Positions 33,690-43,043 of a DNA stretch of 64,000 bases are shown here, piece after piece. The DNA is from Oceanococcus sp051252075. GTDB taxonomy: Bacteria; Pseudomonadota; Gammaproteobacteria; Nevskiales; Oceanococcaceae. The notes below the pieces were generated by a model. It made no database searches, had not been told where the DNA came from, and saw nothing but the letters and a program-made list of their open reading frames with translations. The DNA lies in contig JBPOFU010000001.1 in NCBI GenBank assembly GCA_051252075.1, positions 124,001 to 188,000 on the forward strand. Reading direction: 5' to 3'. Each line of letters opens with the position of its first letter. The first letter of the stretch is position 1. A program made the translations under genes and the position numbers.

Positions 33690-36362
33690 TTAGACCTCCG
33701 TCGGATTGGGCTTATCTGCACGAATGCCGTACCGCGTCATGACTTCGGCAAGCTGAGCTTTTTCGAACTTGCCCTGTTCAGCCAAAGCGCTCAATGCGCT
33801 TAAAACTATCCAGTTTCTATCCACTTCAAAGAAGTGCCGTAAATTCTCACGCGTGTCAGACCGACCATAGCCGTCAGTACCCAAGCAATGGTAAGGCGCT
33901 GAAACCCAAGGGCGAATAAATTCGGCATAGGTGCGTTGATAATCGGTCGCAGCAATAACCGGCCCATCGTGGCCGTCTAAACATTGCTCGACATAGCTTT
34001 TCTGCGCAGGCTCAGTTGGATTCAAACGGTTGCGACGCTCAGTCGCTTGGCCGTCTCGCATCAATTCCGTCAGGCTTGGGGTCGCCCAGATATCACAGCT
34101 GACATCCCAATCATTTTTCAACATCTCCGCCGCGTGTAAAACCTCACGTAGGATCGCCCCACAGCCCAGCAGTCGCACGTGCTTGTCGGATGGCTTATCC
34201 GCCCCAGAGAACAAGTACATGCCTTTCATAATGCCTTGCTCGGCACCTTCTGGCATCGCGGGATGTTGGTAGTTTTCGTTTTCCAGCGTCAGGTAGTAAT
34301 AGTGATCCTGATTTTCGGCGTACATTAAACGCATACCTTCGTGCACGATTACGGCAATTTCGTAAGCAAAGGATGCGTCGTAGGATCTGCAGTTGGGAAT
34401 AGTTGAAGCTAGCACCTGACTGTGGCCGTCCTCATGCTGCAAGCCTTCGCCATTCAAAGTCGTGCGACCTGCTGTACCTCCAAGCAAGAACCCACGTGCC
34501 CGCATATCACCCGCAGCCCAAGCCAAATCACCGATACGCTGAAACCCGAACATGGAATAGAAGACGTAAAAAGGAATCAGTGGGGTGTCATGATTGGAAT
34601 AGGCAGTCGCAGCAGCGACCCAGGACGACATGGCACCGGCTTCGGTGATACCTTCTTCCAGCACTTGGCCTTTCACATCCTCACGATAAAACGCGAGCTG
34701 TTCAGAATCTTCGGGTTTGTATTTTTGCCCTACAACGGAATAGATGCCGAGTTGACGGAACATACCTTCCATACCAAAGGTGCGCGCTTCATCCGGAACG
34801 ATTGGCACTACTCTTTGGCCTATATTTTTGTCCCGCAACAATGTTTGTAGCAGTTGAACAAAGGCCATAGTTGTGGAAATGCTACGCTCGCCCGTGCCTT
34901 CCAATTGCCGTTTAAAGGTTTCTAAGGGAGGTATCTCTAACGGTTCGCAACGTGTCTTACGAGCAGGCAAATCTCCACCAAGCAGCTTCCTGCGCTCACG
35001 CAAATATTCCAGTTCTTCGGAATCTTCCGCCGGTTTATAAAACGGCGTATCCGCAATTTGCTCATCAGAAATCGGGATTTGGAAACGGTCACGAAATTCC
35101 TTGAGTGCCTGTTCGCCCATTTTCTTTTGTTGATGGGTGATGTTTTGTCCTTCGCCGGCTTCACCCATGCCATAACCTTTCACCGTTTTAGCCAAGATGA
35201 CGGTAGGGCGGCCATCGGCTTCATTTACCGCTCGATGGTAAGCCGCGTAGACCTTATGAGGATCGTGGCCACCGCGATTAAGCCTTGATATATCTTCGTC
35301 CGACATGCTGTCGACAAGTTTGGCCGTTTCCGGGTATTTACCGAAAAATTCATCACGGGTGTAACGACCACCTTTGGCTTTGTACGCTTGGTACTCACCA
35401 TCGACAGTTTCGTCCATCAAACGCAACAAGCTGCCATCGGCGTCTTGCGCGATGAGAGGGTCCCAAGCCGCACCCCAAATAACCTTGATGACATTCCAAC
35501 CAGCACCGCGAAAGGCACCTTCAAGTTCTTGGATAATTTTTCCGTCACCACGCACAGGCCCATCCAAGCGCTGCAAATTGCAGTTGACTACAAACACTAA
35601 GTTGTCGAGCTTTTCACGTGCGGCGATATCGATGGCACCCAAGGACTCTGGCTCATCCATTTCGCCATCACCGCAGAAGCACCACACTTTGCGGTCGCCC
35701 ATGTCGGCCATTTCACGGCTATGCAAATATTTCATCAAGCGGGCTTGGTAGATCGCCTGAATCGGCCCTAACCCCATACTCACGGTAGCGAATTGCCAAA
35801 AATCTGGCATTAACCATGGATGCGGATAAGACGATAAGCCCTGCCCCCCCACTTCAGATCGGAAATTCTTTAACTGATCTTCGCTTAAACGCCCTTCCAG
35901 ATAGGCGCGCGCATAGACCCCTGGCGCGCAGTGCCCTTGGATATACAGCAAATCCGCCCCAGGCTTGTGCTCTATTCCTCTGAAAAAATGATTAAAACCA
36001 ACATCATAGAGTGTGGCTGCTGAAGCAAAGCTGGCTATGTGGCCGCCAATTCCATCATTTGCTCTATTGGCTTGTATCACCATTGCCATAGCGTTCCAGC
36101 GCACCAATGATCGAATCTTCCACTCCATGGAATGGTCACCTGGCGAACGCGCTTCAGCTGAAGGCGGAATCGAATTCACATAGGCCGTATTTGGTCGAAA
36201 CGGAATGTAGGTGCCGGACCGACGAGATTGATCAATCAATTTTTCCAGCAAATAGTGGGCACGCTCTGGCCCTTCGCGCTGAATCACAGCCTGCAAGGCG
36301 TCTAACCACTCTTGCGTTTCCTGTGGATCATCATCCTGCGTCTGTGTGTCCTGCCCCGTCAT
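33690..36362 (-). CDS. aceE: Pyruvate dehydrogenase E1, homodimeric type
   Basis: 890 aa from ATG 36362; another in-frame start lies seven codons upstream. The thiamin diphosphate motif runs from GDGEMDEPE to NCNLQRLDGPV. N-terminal EWLDALQAV, HDNHxPxIPFY-like region (HDTPLIPFY) and the C-terminal domain are typical of gamma/betaproteobacterial AceE. Decarboxylates pyruvate and acetylates the lipoyl groups of E2. First gene of the locus aceE-aceF-DUF1329-lpdA. Confidence 0.97.
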   Translation of the reverse strand: MTGQDTQTQDDDPQETQEWLDALQAVIQREGPERAHYLLEKLIDQSRRSGTYIPFRPNTAYVNSIPPSAEARSPGDHSMEWKIRSLVRWNAMAMVIQANRANDGIGGHIASFASAATLYDVGFNHFFRGIEHKPGADLLYIQGHCAPGVYARAYLEGRLSEDQLKNFRSEVGGQGLSSYPHPWLMPDFWQFATVSMGLGPIQAIYQARLMKYLHSREMADMGDRKVWCFCGDGEMDEPESLGAIDIAAREKLDNLVFVVNCNLQRLDGPVRGDGKIIQELEGAFRGAGWNVIKVIWGAAWDPLIAQDADGSLLRLMDETVDGEYQAYKAKGGRYTRDEFFGKYPETAKLVDSMSDEDISRLNRGGHDPHKVYAAYHRAVNEADGRPTVILAKTVKGYGMGEAGEGQNITHQQKKMGEQALKEFRDRFQIPISDEQIADTPFYKPAEDSEELEYLRERRKLLGGDLPARKTRCEPLEIPPLETFKRQLEGTGERSISTTMAFVQLLQTLLRDKNIGQRVVPIVPDEARTFGMEGMFRQLGIYSVVGQKYKPEDSEQLAFYREDVKGQVLEEGITEAGAMSSWVAAATAYSNHDTPLIPFYVFYSMFGFQRIGDLAWAAGDMRARGFLLGGTAGRTTLNGEGLQHEDGHSQVLASTIPNCRSYDASFAYEIAVIVHEGMRLMYAENQDHYYYLTLENENYQHPAMPEGAEQGIMKGMYLFSGADKPSDKHVRLLGCGAILREVLHAAEMLKNDWDVSCDIWATPSLTELMRDGQATERRNRLNPTEPAQKSYVEQCLDGHDGPVIAATDYQRTYAEFIRPWVSAPYHCLGTDGYGRSDTRENLRHFFEVDRNWIVLSALSALAEQGKFEKAQLAEVMTRYGIRADKPNPTEV

Positions 36363-36420
36363 GCCCGCTCCCCAATGCTTCACGATCGAACAGGGATTAT
36401 AGGCTGTTCAACACCGGCTT

Positions 36421-37725
36421 TTATTTGCCTATGCAAAAACTGGAAAAGATGTGGCCCAGTAATTCATCGTTGTGCACCTGACCGGTAATTTCGCCTAAGG
36501 ATTGCTGCCCTAAACGCAACTCTTCAGCAGCCAAATCACCATCACCATGCTCAAGACATTTGCCGGCACGCTGCAAGTTTTCACCTAAGCGATGCAGACT
36601 ATCGACGTGGCGCTGACGAGCGGTGAAATCACCTTCACCCGCTTGCCCAACCAAAGTATCTATTAGATCTTCCATGCCTGCTCCGGTATGTGCCGACACC
36701 GCAATTTCTAATCGCTCATCGTTGAGCCAACCTGACCGTTCTTCTGTTAAGTCGACTTTGTTGCGCACCTTGATGCAACGTGCTTCGCTATTTGGTGGCA
36801 TTTCATCCACTACATCGTGCGCCACAACATGAATCAGAAAATCAGCACTGACTATCGCGGCACGCGCGCGTCGCACACCCTCTTGCTCAACCACATCCGT
36901 CGTTTCACGTAGACCGGCGGTATCGATTAATGTGACGGGAACTCCGTTAAGTTGCAGGGACTGGCTGAGCACGTCACGCGTTGTACCGGGCACATCACTG
37001 ACTATGGCCGCATCGTGTCGTGCCATAAAATTGAGCAAGCTGGATTTTCCCACATTGGGAGCACCAGCCAATACAACGGTAATGCCTTGATTCAGCTGCA
37101 CGCCCTGTTGCGCTTTACTCAGCAACTCCCGATGTTCCACGTGGAGCACTTGCCAACGTCGCATCAACTCAGGATCGGATAAAAAATCGATTTCTTCTTC
37201 AGGAAAGTCGATTGCCGCTTCCAAGCGTAGCCGTAGATCCAACAACCCATCATGCAGAGATTGGCAGCTACGAGAAAACACACCAGACAAGCTGCGCTGT
37301 GCCGCTTGTGCTGCTTGAGAAGAGCCTGCAGCGATCAGGTCAGCAACCGCTTCGGCCTGAACCAAATCCAATTTGCCGTTGAGAAAAGCGCGTTCAGTAA
37401 ATTCGCCCGGACGGGCCAAACGAATTGGGAATTGCCGTAGTAATTCGTCTAACAAACTTTGCAATACCCAGGGACCACCGTGGATTTGGAACTCCACCAC
37501 GTCTTCGCCGGTAAAACTTCGGGGTGCCGCAAAGCTTAGTAATACACCCTCATCAATCAAGCGCTCATCCGCTGCACGGAAGCGTGCAAATTGAGTCTGA
37601 CCTATCCGCGGCTGAAACCCTGCCAGTTTGTGTGCGGCCTGGTGCGCTAAGGCCCCAGATACACGCACTATGCCAACCCCCCCTTGACCAGGGGCAGTGG
37701 CAATAGCTGCAATGCTTTCTGTCAT
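36421..37725 (-). CDS. mnmE: tRNA modification GTPase MnmE
   Basis: 434 aa from ATG 37725. The N-terminal folate-binding domain starts SIAAIATAPGQGGVGIVRVSG-like, the G domain has GAPNVGKSS and DTAGLRET, and the protein ends in the conserved FCIGK with the essential Cys. With MnmG it makes cmnm5U at the tRNA wobble base. mnmG is normally next but is not here; aceE follows instead. The coding sequence contains a parS-like site at 37133. Confidence 0.96.
   Translation of the reverse strand: MTESIAAIATAPGQGGVGIVRVSGALAHQAAHKLAGFQPRIGQTQFARFRAADERLIDEGVLLSFAAPRSFTGEDVVEFQIHGGPWVLQSLLDELLRQFPIRLARPGEFTERAFLNGKLDLVQAEAVADLIAAGSSQAAQAAQRSLSGVFSRSCQSLHDGLLDLRLRLEAAIDFPEEEIDFLSDPELMRRWQVLHVEHRELLSKAQQGVQLNQGITVVLAGAPNVGKSSLLNFMARHDAAIVSDVPGTTRDVLSQSLQLNGVPVTLIDTAGLRETTDVVEQEGVRRARAAIVSADFLIHVVAHDVVDEMPPNSEARCIKVRNKVDLTEERSGWLNDERLEIAVSAHTGAGMEDLIDTLVGQAGEGDFTARQRHVDSLHRLGENLQRAGKCLEHGDGDLAAEELRLGQQSLGEITGQVHNDELLGHIFSSFCIGK
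37133..37148. other. parS-like site inside mnmE
   Basis: TGTTCCACGTGGAGCA differs at one place from the palindrome TGTTCCACGTGGAACA. It lies about 4.5 kb left of the dnaA-dnaN origin. One of four such sites in the window. Confidence 0.65.
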
Positions 37726-37758
37726 GCCGACCAAATCAACAAAACTGCCGAAATCCCG

Positions 37759-39480
37759 TTATCGCTTAATGGCTTTCGTTTGGTCGTCGTGCTCCAGGCG
37801 CTTGGTTATAACCCACTGTTGAGCAATACCAATGAGGTTGCTGACAAACCAATACAGGACCAGACCGGCTGGGAAGAATGCGAAAAACACAGCCAAGCCC
37901 AGCGGCATAATTGTCATTATGCGTTGCTGCATCGGTTCCATGGTCATAGCTTGACCCGATAACTTTTGCTGCAAGAACATGGAAATACCAAACAGCACAG
38001 GCAACACGTAATACGGATCAGGGCTGGATAAGTCATTCAACCACAGCATAAAGCTGGCTTGACGCAGCTCAACGCTTTCCAACAACACCCAATACAGCGC
38101 AATGAAGACAGGGAACTGCACCAACATCGGCCAACAACCCGCTAATGGGTTGAAACCTTCTTTTTTGTACAAATCCATCATTGCTTGATGCAAACGCTCG
38201 CGATCATCGGCATAGCGTTCTTTAATGGATTGAATACGTGGCGCGAATTTTTTCATCCGTGCCATGGACCGATATTGCGCCTCAGACAGCTTGTAAAACG
38301 CCAGCTTGATCAGCAAAGTCAGCAGAATGATCGACAATCCCCAGTTGCTGGTGAAGCCGTGTAATTTGTCTAAAACCCAAAATAGGGGCTGAGAGATTGG
38401 CGTCAACAAACCGTAATCAACGGTTAACTCTAGACCTTTAGCAACGCTATCCAACTCTTGCTGCATTTTCGGGCCGACATACAGACGCAAATTCAATTCA
38501 CGGCCCGCATCGGCAGCGACGTCGACCTGTTCACCTACATATTCGGCGATAAAACCAAAGCGCTTACCACTGCGTAGATAGAAGCGATTCAGCTCATTTT
38601 GTGCCGGCAGCACCGCGGCAACAAAATAGTGCTGCAACATGCCAACCCAACCGCCTTGTTGCTCAACGGCAATAGGTTCTTTGCTCAGGTCTTTTTCGTC
38701 GTACTTCTTATATTTGTACTGATTGTCATCTTCGCGGGTGTACAACGCAGCGCCAATAAAGCTCTGAATAAAGGGAGGCTCACCACCGGCTTTTTCCGAA
38801 GTTCGCCACATCCTGAGATAGGGACTGACTTGGCGCTGACCTTCTGTTGCATTATCCAAGCGATACAACAAATTGAATTCGTAACTACCGCGGGTAAAGC
38901 GATATATTTTTTCAACAATGAGGCCGTCTTCGCCTACCCAACGCAAAGGCACCACCAAATCTTCTGCACCTTCGGCCAGTACGTAACGGCGGCGCTCTGC
39001 GCTATACAAGGCTCGGTGATCGGGAGCATCGCCTTCTGCTGCAACCAATCCACTTTGAATTACAAAAAAATGAGGCAGCTCGTCATTCAAAAAACGTAGC
39101 GCTTGTTCTGGATTGTCTTTGGTAACTGGATATTCCAGCAATTCCAATCGCCGGACATCACCACCATCCAATGCAATTTTTACACGATAGACATCTGTCT
39201 GGATTTCTATGAAATCACCGCTAGCTACAGTGTCGTCGGCAATTTGTTCGCTTGTTTGTTCCTGTAGCGCTGATGTACTTGCACCTAGCGAGGGAACACC
39301 TTCATCGTCATCAGAAACTAAGGCTTCTACTGGCGGATTAAGCGCATTGCTACTGCTAGCAAATGGAGACACACTCGTAGCGGCTGGCTGGACTGGCGGA
39401 TAGTCCTTTTGCCACGCTTGATACAACAAAAAGAGTATGCCCACCAAAGCGGCGGCCAAAACCATGCGGAGATTTTCCAT
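37759..39480 (-). CDS. yidC: Membrane protein insertase YidC
   Basis: 573 aa. One N-terminal membrane helix, a large periplasmic beta domain (about 60-350) and a C-terminal five-helix core with WGLSIILLTLLIK, the hydrophilic-groove Arg region and GCWPMLVQFPVFIALY. Inserts proteins into the inner membrane with or without SecYEG. Part of rpmH-rnpA-yidD-yidC-mnmE. Confidence 0.97.
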   Translation of the reverse strand: MENLRMVLAAALVGILFLLYQAWQKDYPPVQPAATSVSPFASSSNALNPPVEALVSDDDEGVPSLGASTSALQEQTSEQIADDTVASGDFIEIQTDVYRVKIALDGGDVRRLELLEYPVTKDNPEQALRFLNDELPHFFVIQSGLVAAEGDAPDHRALYSAERRRYVLAEGAEDLVVPLRWVGEDGLIVEKIYRFTRGSYEFNLLYRLDNATEGQRQVSPYLRMWRTSEKAGGEPPFIQSFIGAALYTREDDNQYKYKKYDEKDLSKEPIAVEQQGGWVGMLQHYFVAAVLPAQNELNRFYLRSGKRFGFIAEYVGEQVDVAADAGRELNLRLYVGPKMQQELDSVAKGLELTVDYGLLTPISQPLFWVLDKLHGFTSNWGLSIILLTLLIKLAFYKLSEAQYRSMARMKKFAPRIQSIKERYADDRERLHQAMMDLYKKEGFNPLAGCWPMLVQFPVFIALYWVLLESVELRQASFMLWLNDLSSPDPYYVLPVLFGISMFLQQKLSGQAMTMEPMQQRIMTIMPLGLAVFFAFFPAGLVLYWFVSNLIGIAQQWVITKRLEHDDQTKAIKR

Positions 39481-39495
39481 GTGCGGAGAGTCGAC

Positions 39496-39729
39496 TTATT
39501 TCGGTACCGGATCACACCCACCTGGGCATCCCGGATGACAACGAATGACACGCTTGAAACTTAAAGCCAACCCTCGCATAACGCCATGCCGCCGAATCGC
39601 TTCCAAGGAATAATTGGAACAACTGGGATAAAAACGGCAACGCGGGGGCAGCAGCGGGCTAATACCCAACTGATAGAGCTTAATGAGCGCGATGAAGGGG
39701 TATTTTACGGCTTCGCTAGGCGTAACCAT
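39496..39729 (-). CDS. yidD: Membrane protein insertion efficiency factor YidD
   Basis: 77 aa from ATG 39729; the longer reading to 39801 lies within rnpA. YQLGISPLLPPRCRFYPSCSNYSLEAI carries the conserved Cys pair (PSCSxY), followed by RCHPGCPGGCDPV. It assists YidC-dependent insertion. Overlaps the rnpA end by 25 bases, a usual arrangement. Confidence 0.94.
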   Translation of the reverse strand: MVTPSEAVKYPFIALIKLYQLGISPLLPPRCRFYPSCSNYSLEAIRRHGVMRGLALSFKRVIRCHPGCPGGCDPVPK

Positions 39730-40052
39730 AGTATGTCGAGATTTTTCGCTAAATCCGCAGGTAAACCTAGGCTTTTCCGCCCCCGCAAAGTCACTACGCA
39801 ATCTAAATCATCCAACTGCGGTGCGTACCTACGGAAGGATTCACGAATCGCTCGCTTTGTTGCATTGCGATCTACCGATCGTGGCAAAACGCGCTTTGCA
39901 ATAGCTAAACCCAGACGCGCTTGGCCTTCTGGGCTTGGCATAATAATAATTTGTAAAGGGCCTGCGGACAGGCGCCGCCCTTCACGATAGACTCGCGTAA
40001 ACTGCTCCGGTTTGGTTAACCGGACACTGCGTGGAAACGTATAAACGCCCAA
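39705..40052 (-). CDS. rnpA: Ribonuclease P protein component
   Basis: 115 aa, basic. FPRSVRLTKPEQFTRVYREG at the N-terminus and RNATKRAIRESFR are the RNase P protein signature. Binds the RNA subunit and matures tRNA 5' ends. It begins ten bases after rpmH. Confidence 0.96.
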   Translation of the reverse strand: MGVYTFPRSVRLTKPEQFTRVYREGRRLSAGPLQIIIMPSPEGQARLGLAIAKRVLPRSVDRNATKRAIRESFRRYAPQLDDLDCVVTLRGRKSLGLPADLAKNLDILWLRLAKP

Positions 40053-40062
40053 GCCCCGTGGT

Positions 40063-40197
40063 TTATGGAGTCAGTTGATGCCGGCCTTTAGCACGGCGAG
40101 CATTTATGACACGGCGACCACCCTTGGTAGCCATACGAGCACGGAATCCGTGGGTGCGTTTGCGTTTGATAACGCTGGGTTGAAACGTGCGTTTCAT
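40063..40197 (-). CDS. rpmH: 50S ribosomal protein L34
   Basis: 44 aa, too short for many gene callers. The translation starts MKRTFQPSVIKRKRTHGFRA, contains RMATKGGRRVI and ends GRHQLTP, a nearly standard L34. Divergent from dnaA across a 136-base gap, which should hold the promoters of both directions. Confidence 0.97.
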   Translation of the reverse strand: MKRTFQPSVIKRKRTHGFRARMATKGGRRVINARRAKGRHQLTP

Positions 40198-40333
40198 GAT
40201 GAATACTCTTAAAGTGGTGACACAGAACCGATGAATTTTATCCGCCTGGACAGGGTTTTAGCAAGCATTTTTCAGGCTTTTTTTCATGCAGAGCGCACAA
40301 TCAAGCTGTGCTCGCAGTAATTTGTAGGGAACC

Positions 40334-41641
40334 GTGACTGAATCCATCTGGAATAAAACGCTGCGTTGGTTGGAAAGCGACCTCGCAGAAACCGACATCA
40401 ACACTTGGTTGCGCCCACTTAAGGGGCAAAATCATGGGCAATGGTTTGAACTCATCGCCCCCAACCAGGTTGTATTGGAACAGGTAAAAGGTCGTTATCA
40501 CGATCGCATAATGGAAACACTACGCGACATAACGTCGGGTCGTGTACAAGAGTTACGCTACCGCGTAGGCGATGAAAACGAAGAAACCCGTAAACACACA
40601 GGCAGCCGCAATCCTTTCCAAGGCAGTCGATTAAATAACAAGTATATCTTCGATAGCTTTGTTCGCGGTCAATCCAATCAGATCGCTAAGGCCGCTGCCG
40701 AGCAAGTCGCCGCCAATCCAGGTCAAGCCTACAACCCCCTGTTGATCTGCGGCAGTACCGGTTTAGGGAAGACCCATCTCATGCACGCTATAGGCAATGC
40801 CTTACGAGAAGAGCGCCCCGGTTTCCGGGTGGTTTTCCTCGCGGTTGAGCGTTTTGTCCACGATATGGTCAATGCCTTACGGCATGATCGTATCAATGAA
40901 TTCAAAGACTTCTATCGCAGTGTCAACACCTTGCTGATAGACGACATTCATTTGTTTGCCAACAAAGAGCGCACACAGGAAGAGTTCTTCCACACCTTCA
41001 ACGCCTTGCTTGAAGATGGTCATCAGATTGTTATGACCAGTGACAAGTACCCACGCGAGCTTGATGGTATCGATGAGCGCCTAAAGAGCCGCTTTGCCGG
41101 TGGTATGACCGTATTTGTCGAACCTCCTGAATTAGAAACTCGAGCCGCAATTTTGTTGAAAAAGGCAGAATTAGAAAACGTTGATCTAAGTGAAGACGTG
41201 GCTTTTTTTGTTGCTGAACGTATTCGTTCGCATGTTAGAGAATTGGAAGCGGCTCTGAAAACACTGAAAGCCAATCACGTCGTGACAGGAGACAAGATCA
41301 CCATCGATTTTGCTCGCATGGCCTTGCGTCACATGCTCAGTTCTCACGACAAAGTCATCACAATTGAGAATATTCAAAAGAAAGTCGCAGACTTCTACAA
41401 CATTAGACGTGACGATCTCATTTCCAAAAGCCGTCGACAAACGGTCGCCAGGCCTCGCCAGATGGCCATGGCGCTATGCAAGGAACTCACTAGGCATAGC
41501 TTGCCTGAGATCGGTGACGCCTTCGGTGGGCGCGACCACACTACGGTTCTCCATGGCTGTCGCAAGATCGCTCAGCTGTGTGAAGAACACCACCAAATCC
41601 GTGAAGATTTCAAAACTTTACAACGCAGCTTGAATCATTAG
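40334..41641 (+). CDS. dnaA: Chromosomal replication initiator DnaA
   Basis: 435 aa from GTG 40334, preceded by AGGGA. Domain I at 1-75, a short domain II linker to about 95 (shorter than in E. coli, which explains the length), AAA+ domain with Walker A GSTGLGKTH and Walker B LLIDDIH, and domain IV with GGRDHTTVLHGCRKI that binds DnaA boxes. Three exact boxes lie directly downstream. Confidence 0.98.
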   Translation: MTESIWNKTLRWLESDLAETDINTWLRPLKGQNHGQWFELIAPNQVVLEQVKGRYHDRIMETLRDITSGRVQELRYRVGDENEETRKHTGSRNPFQGSRLNNKYIFDSFVRGQSNQIAKAAAEQVAANPGQAYNPLLICGSTGLGKTHLMHAIGNALREERPGFRVVFLAVERFVHDMVNALRHDRINEFKDFYRSVNTLLIDDIHLFANKERTQEEFFHTFNALLEDGHQIVMTSDKYPRELDGIDERLKSRFAGGMTVFVEPPELETRAAILLKKAELENVDLSEDVAFFVAERIRSHVRELEAALKTLKANHVVTGDKITIDFARMALRHMLSSHDKVITIENIQKKVADFYNIRRDDLISKSRRQTVARPRQMAMALCKELTRHSLPEIGDAFGGRDHTTVLHGCRKIAQLCEEHHQIREDFKTLQRSLNH

Positions 41642-41662
41642 GGGATAACACCTATACCAGCA

Positions 41663-41671
41663 TGTGGATAA
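41663..41671 (-). promoter_or_regulatory. DnaA box 1
   Basis: TGTGGATAA, the exact reverse complement of TTATCCACA. Confidence 0.85.
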
Positions 41672-41719
41672 GTTCTTAATAACTCAAAGCGGGCAAAACT
41701 GTACAATTTGCAACACAGC

Positions 41720-41728
41720 TTATCCACA
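41720..41728 (+). promoter_or_regulatory. DnaA box 2
   Basis: TTATCCACA, exact consensus. Confidence 0.88.
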
Positions 41729-41809
41729 ATTGATCGGGGGCTTGACCCGCAAGCTAGTCAACAGCTTAACGAGTCAAGAAAATCATTCATTTTCAATAAC
41801 CTATCTTGC

Positions 41810-41818
41810 TTATCCACA
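41810..41818 (+). promoter_or_regulatory. DnaA box 3
   Basis: TTATCCACA, exact consensus, next to the AT-rich stretch and inside the 9-bp inverted repeat. Confidence 0.88.
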
Positions 41819-41826
41819 GAAACTTC

Positions 41827-41835
41827 CGTGGACAA
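41827..41835 (-). promoter_or_regulatory. Weak DnaA box 4
   Basis: CGTGGACAA; its reverse complement TTGTCCACG has two mismatches to TTATCCACA. Possible low-affinity box. Confidence 0.4.
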
Positions 41836-41883
41836 TAATCATTATAAAAACAAGATAGGGAAAAAGCATTTATATTTATTACA

Positions 41884-42984
41884 ATGAAGTTCAGCGCAAA
41901 TAGAGACGACATACTTACGACCTTGCAGGCCATCATCGGTGTTGTAGAGCGACGGCAAACCATGCCTGTGCTTTCAAACATCTTGCTTGAGCTACAGGAC
42001 AATCAACTTAGAATGACTGGAACCGACCTCGAACTTGAACTTCGAGCGGACGCTATCGTTCATGGCGAAACATCGGGACGAACAACAGTCCCAGCTCGCA
42101 AATTGCATGACATTTGTCGTGGATTGCCGGAAGGCAGCGATATGGCATTCCAAATGGACGGCAACCGACTTCGCTTACGTAGCGGTCGTAGTCGATATCT
42201 TCTTGCGACACTACCAGCAGAAGAATTTCCCGCCCAAGAAGAGTTAGATGCACAAAACGAACTAAAGCTTACCCGTCAACAATTGGGTGATCTCATACAA
42301 CGCACCCAATTTGCAATGGCACAGCAAGACGTTCGTTTTTATCTAAATGGTCTCTATCTCGAAATTACTGAAAACTTAATTCGAACAGTCGCTACGGACG
42401 GCCATCGATTAGCGCTTGCTGAACTCGTGATGGAGTCACAAGTCGTTGAAAACGAAAGCATTATTCTTCCTAGAAAAGGAGTAACGGAGCTTCAACGCTT
42501 ATTGAGCGCCGGTAGCAGTGAGCTCAAAATATGCTTTACGGATAACGCCATACAAATTCAAATGGGCAATATCCGTATGACCAGCAAATTGATAGAAGGC
42601 CGCTTTCCTGACTACGAACGCGTTATTCCAACTCAAAGTGATAAATGGGTTACCGGAGATCGTGATGAACTAAAATCTGCACTTCAACGTGCAGCAATTT
42701 TATCCAACGAAAAATTCCGAGGCGTTCGCTTGTTGCTGGAAGATCGCTCGCTGAAGTTGCAAACACATAACCCAGAACATGAAGAAGCCGAAGAAGAATT
42801 GGAAGTTGAATACGTCGGCGAAAAGTTAAGCATAGGATTTAATGTCAACTATTTGTTAGATGCCCTTTCAGCATTAACGACAGATCAATTCAGTTTAGGT
42901 TTATCAAGTGCTGACAATAGCGGTTTGTTGCTAGAGCCTGGCAATGACAACTGTAAGTACGTCATCATGCCAATGCGGCTATAA
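41884..42984 (+). CDS. dnaN: DNA polymerase III sliding clamp (beta subunit)
   Basis: 366 aa, standard length. Starts MKFSANRDDIL, with VVERRQTMPVLSNIL and RTVATDGHRLA, and ends CKYVIMPMRL, the canonical clamp C-terminus. Three repeated domains form half the ring. It follows the origin directly. Base composition is more AT-rich than in the left half of the window. Confidence 0.97.
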   Translation: MKFSANRDDILTTLQAIIGVVERRQTMPVLSNILLELQDNQLRMTGTDLELELRADAIVHGETSGRTTVPARKLHDICRGLPEGSDMAFQMDGNRLRLRSGRSRYLLATLPAEEFPAQEELDAQNELKLTRQQLGDLIQRTQFAMAQQDVRFYLNGLYLEITENLIRTVATDGHRLALAELVMESQVVENESIILPRKGVTELQRLLSAGSSELKICFTDNAIQIQMGNIRMTSKLIEGRFPDYERVIPTQSDKWVTGDRDELKSALQRAAILSNEKFRGVRLLLEDRSLKLQTHNPEHEEAEEELEVEYVGEKLSIGFNVNYLLDALSALTTDQFSLGLSSADNSGLLLEPGNDNCKYVIMPMRL

Positions 42985-43043
42985 ACTAGCTATGTGCCTC
43001 AGTGTTTCCGTAAATACACCTAAGAAGGTTTGGAGATTCAAAC

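Larger units (their letters stand above)
41642..41883. other. Probable replication origin (oriC) between dnaA and dnaN
   Basis: This 242-base gap has three exact DnaA boxes (41663-41671 reversed, 41720-41728, 41810-41818) and one weaker box (41827-41835 reversed). The right half, from about 41785 to dnaN, is AT-rich and could be the unwinding element. A perfect 9-bp inverted repeat (CCTATCTTG 41800-41808, CAAGATAGG 41851-41859) flanks the last two boxes. The dnaA-dnaN location matches Pseudomonas-type origins. Confidence 0.85.

Noticed and set aside
38599..39099. 166-aa plus-strand frame
   Set aside because: Opposite yidC; no ribosome binding site and no family resemblance.
40198..40333. rpmH-dnaA gap as the origin
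   Set aside because: No DnaA box close to consensus was found here, whereas the dnaA-dnaN gap has three exact ones.
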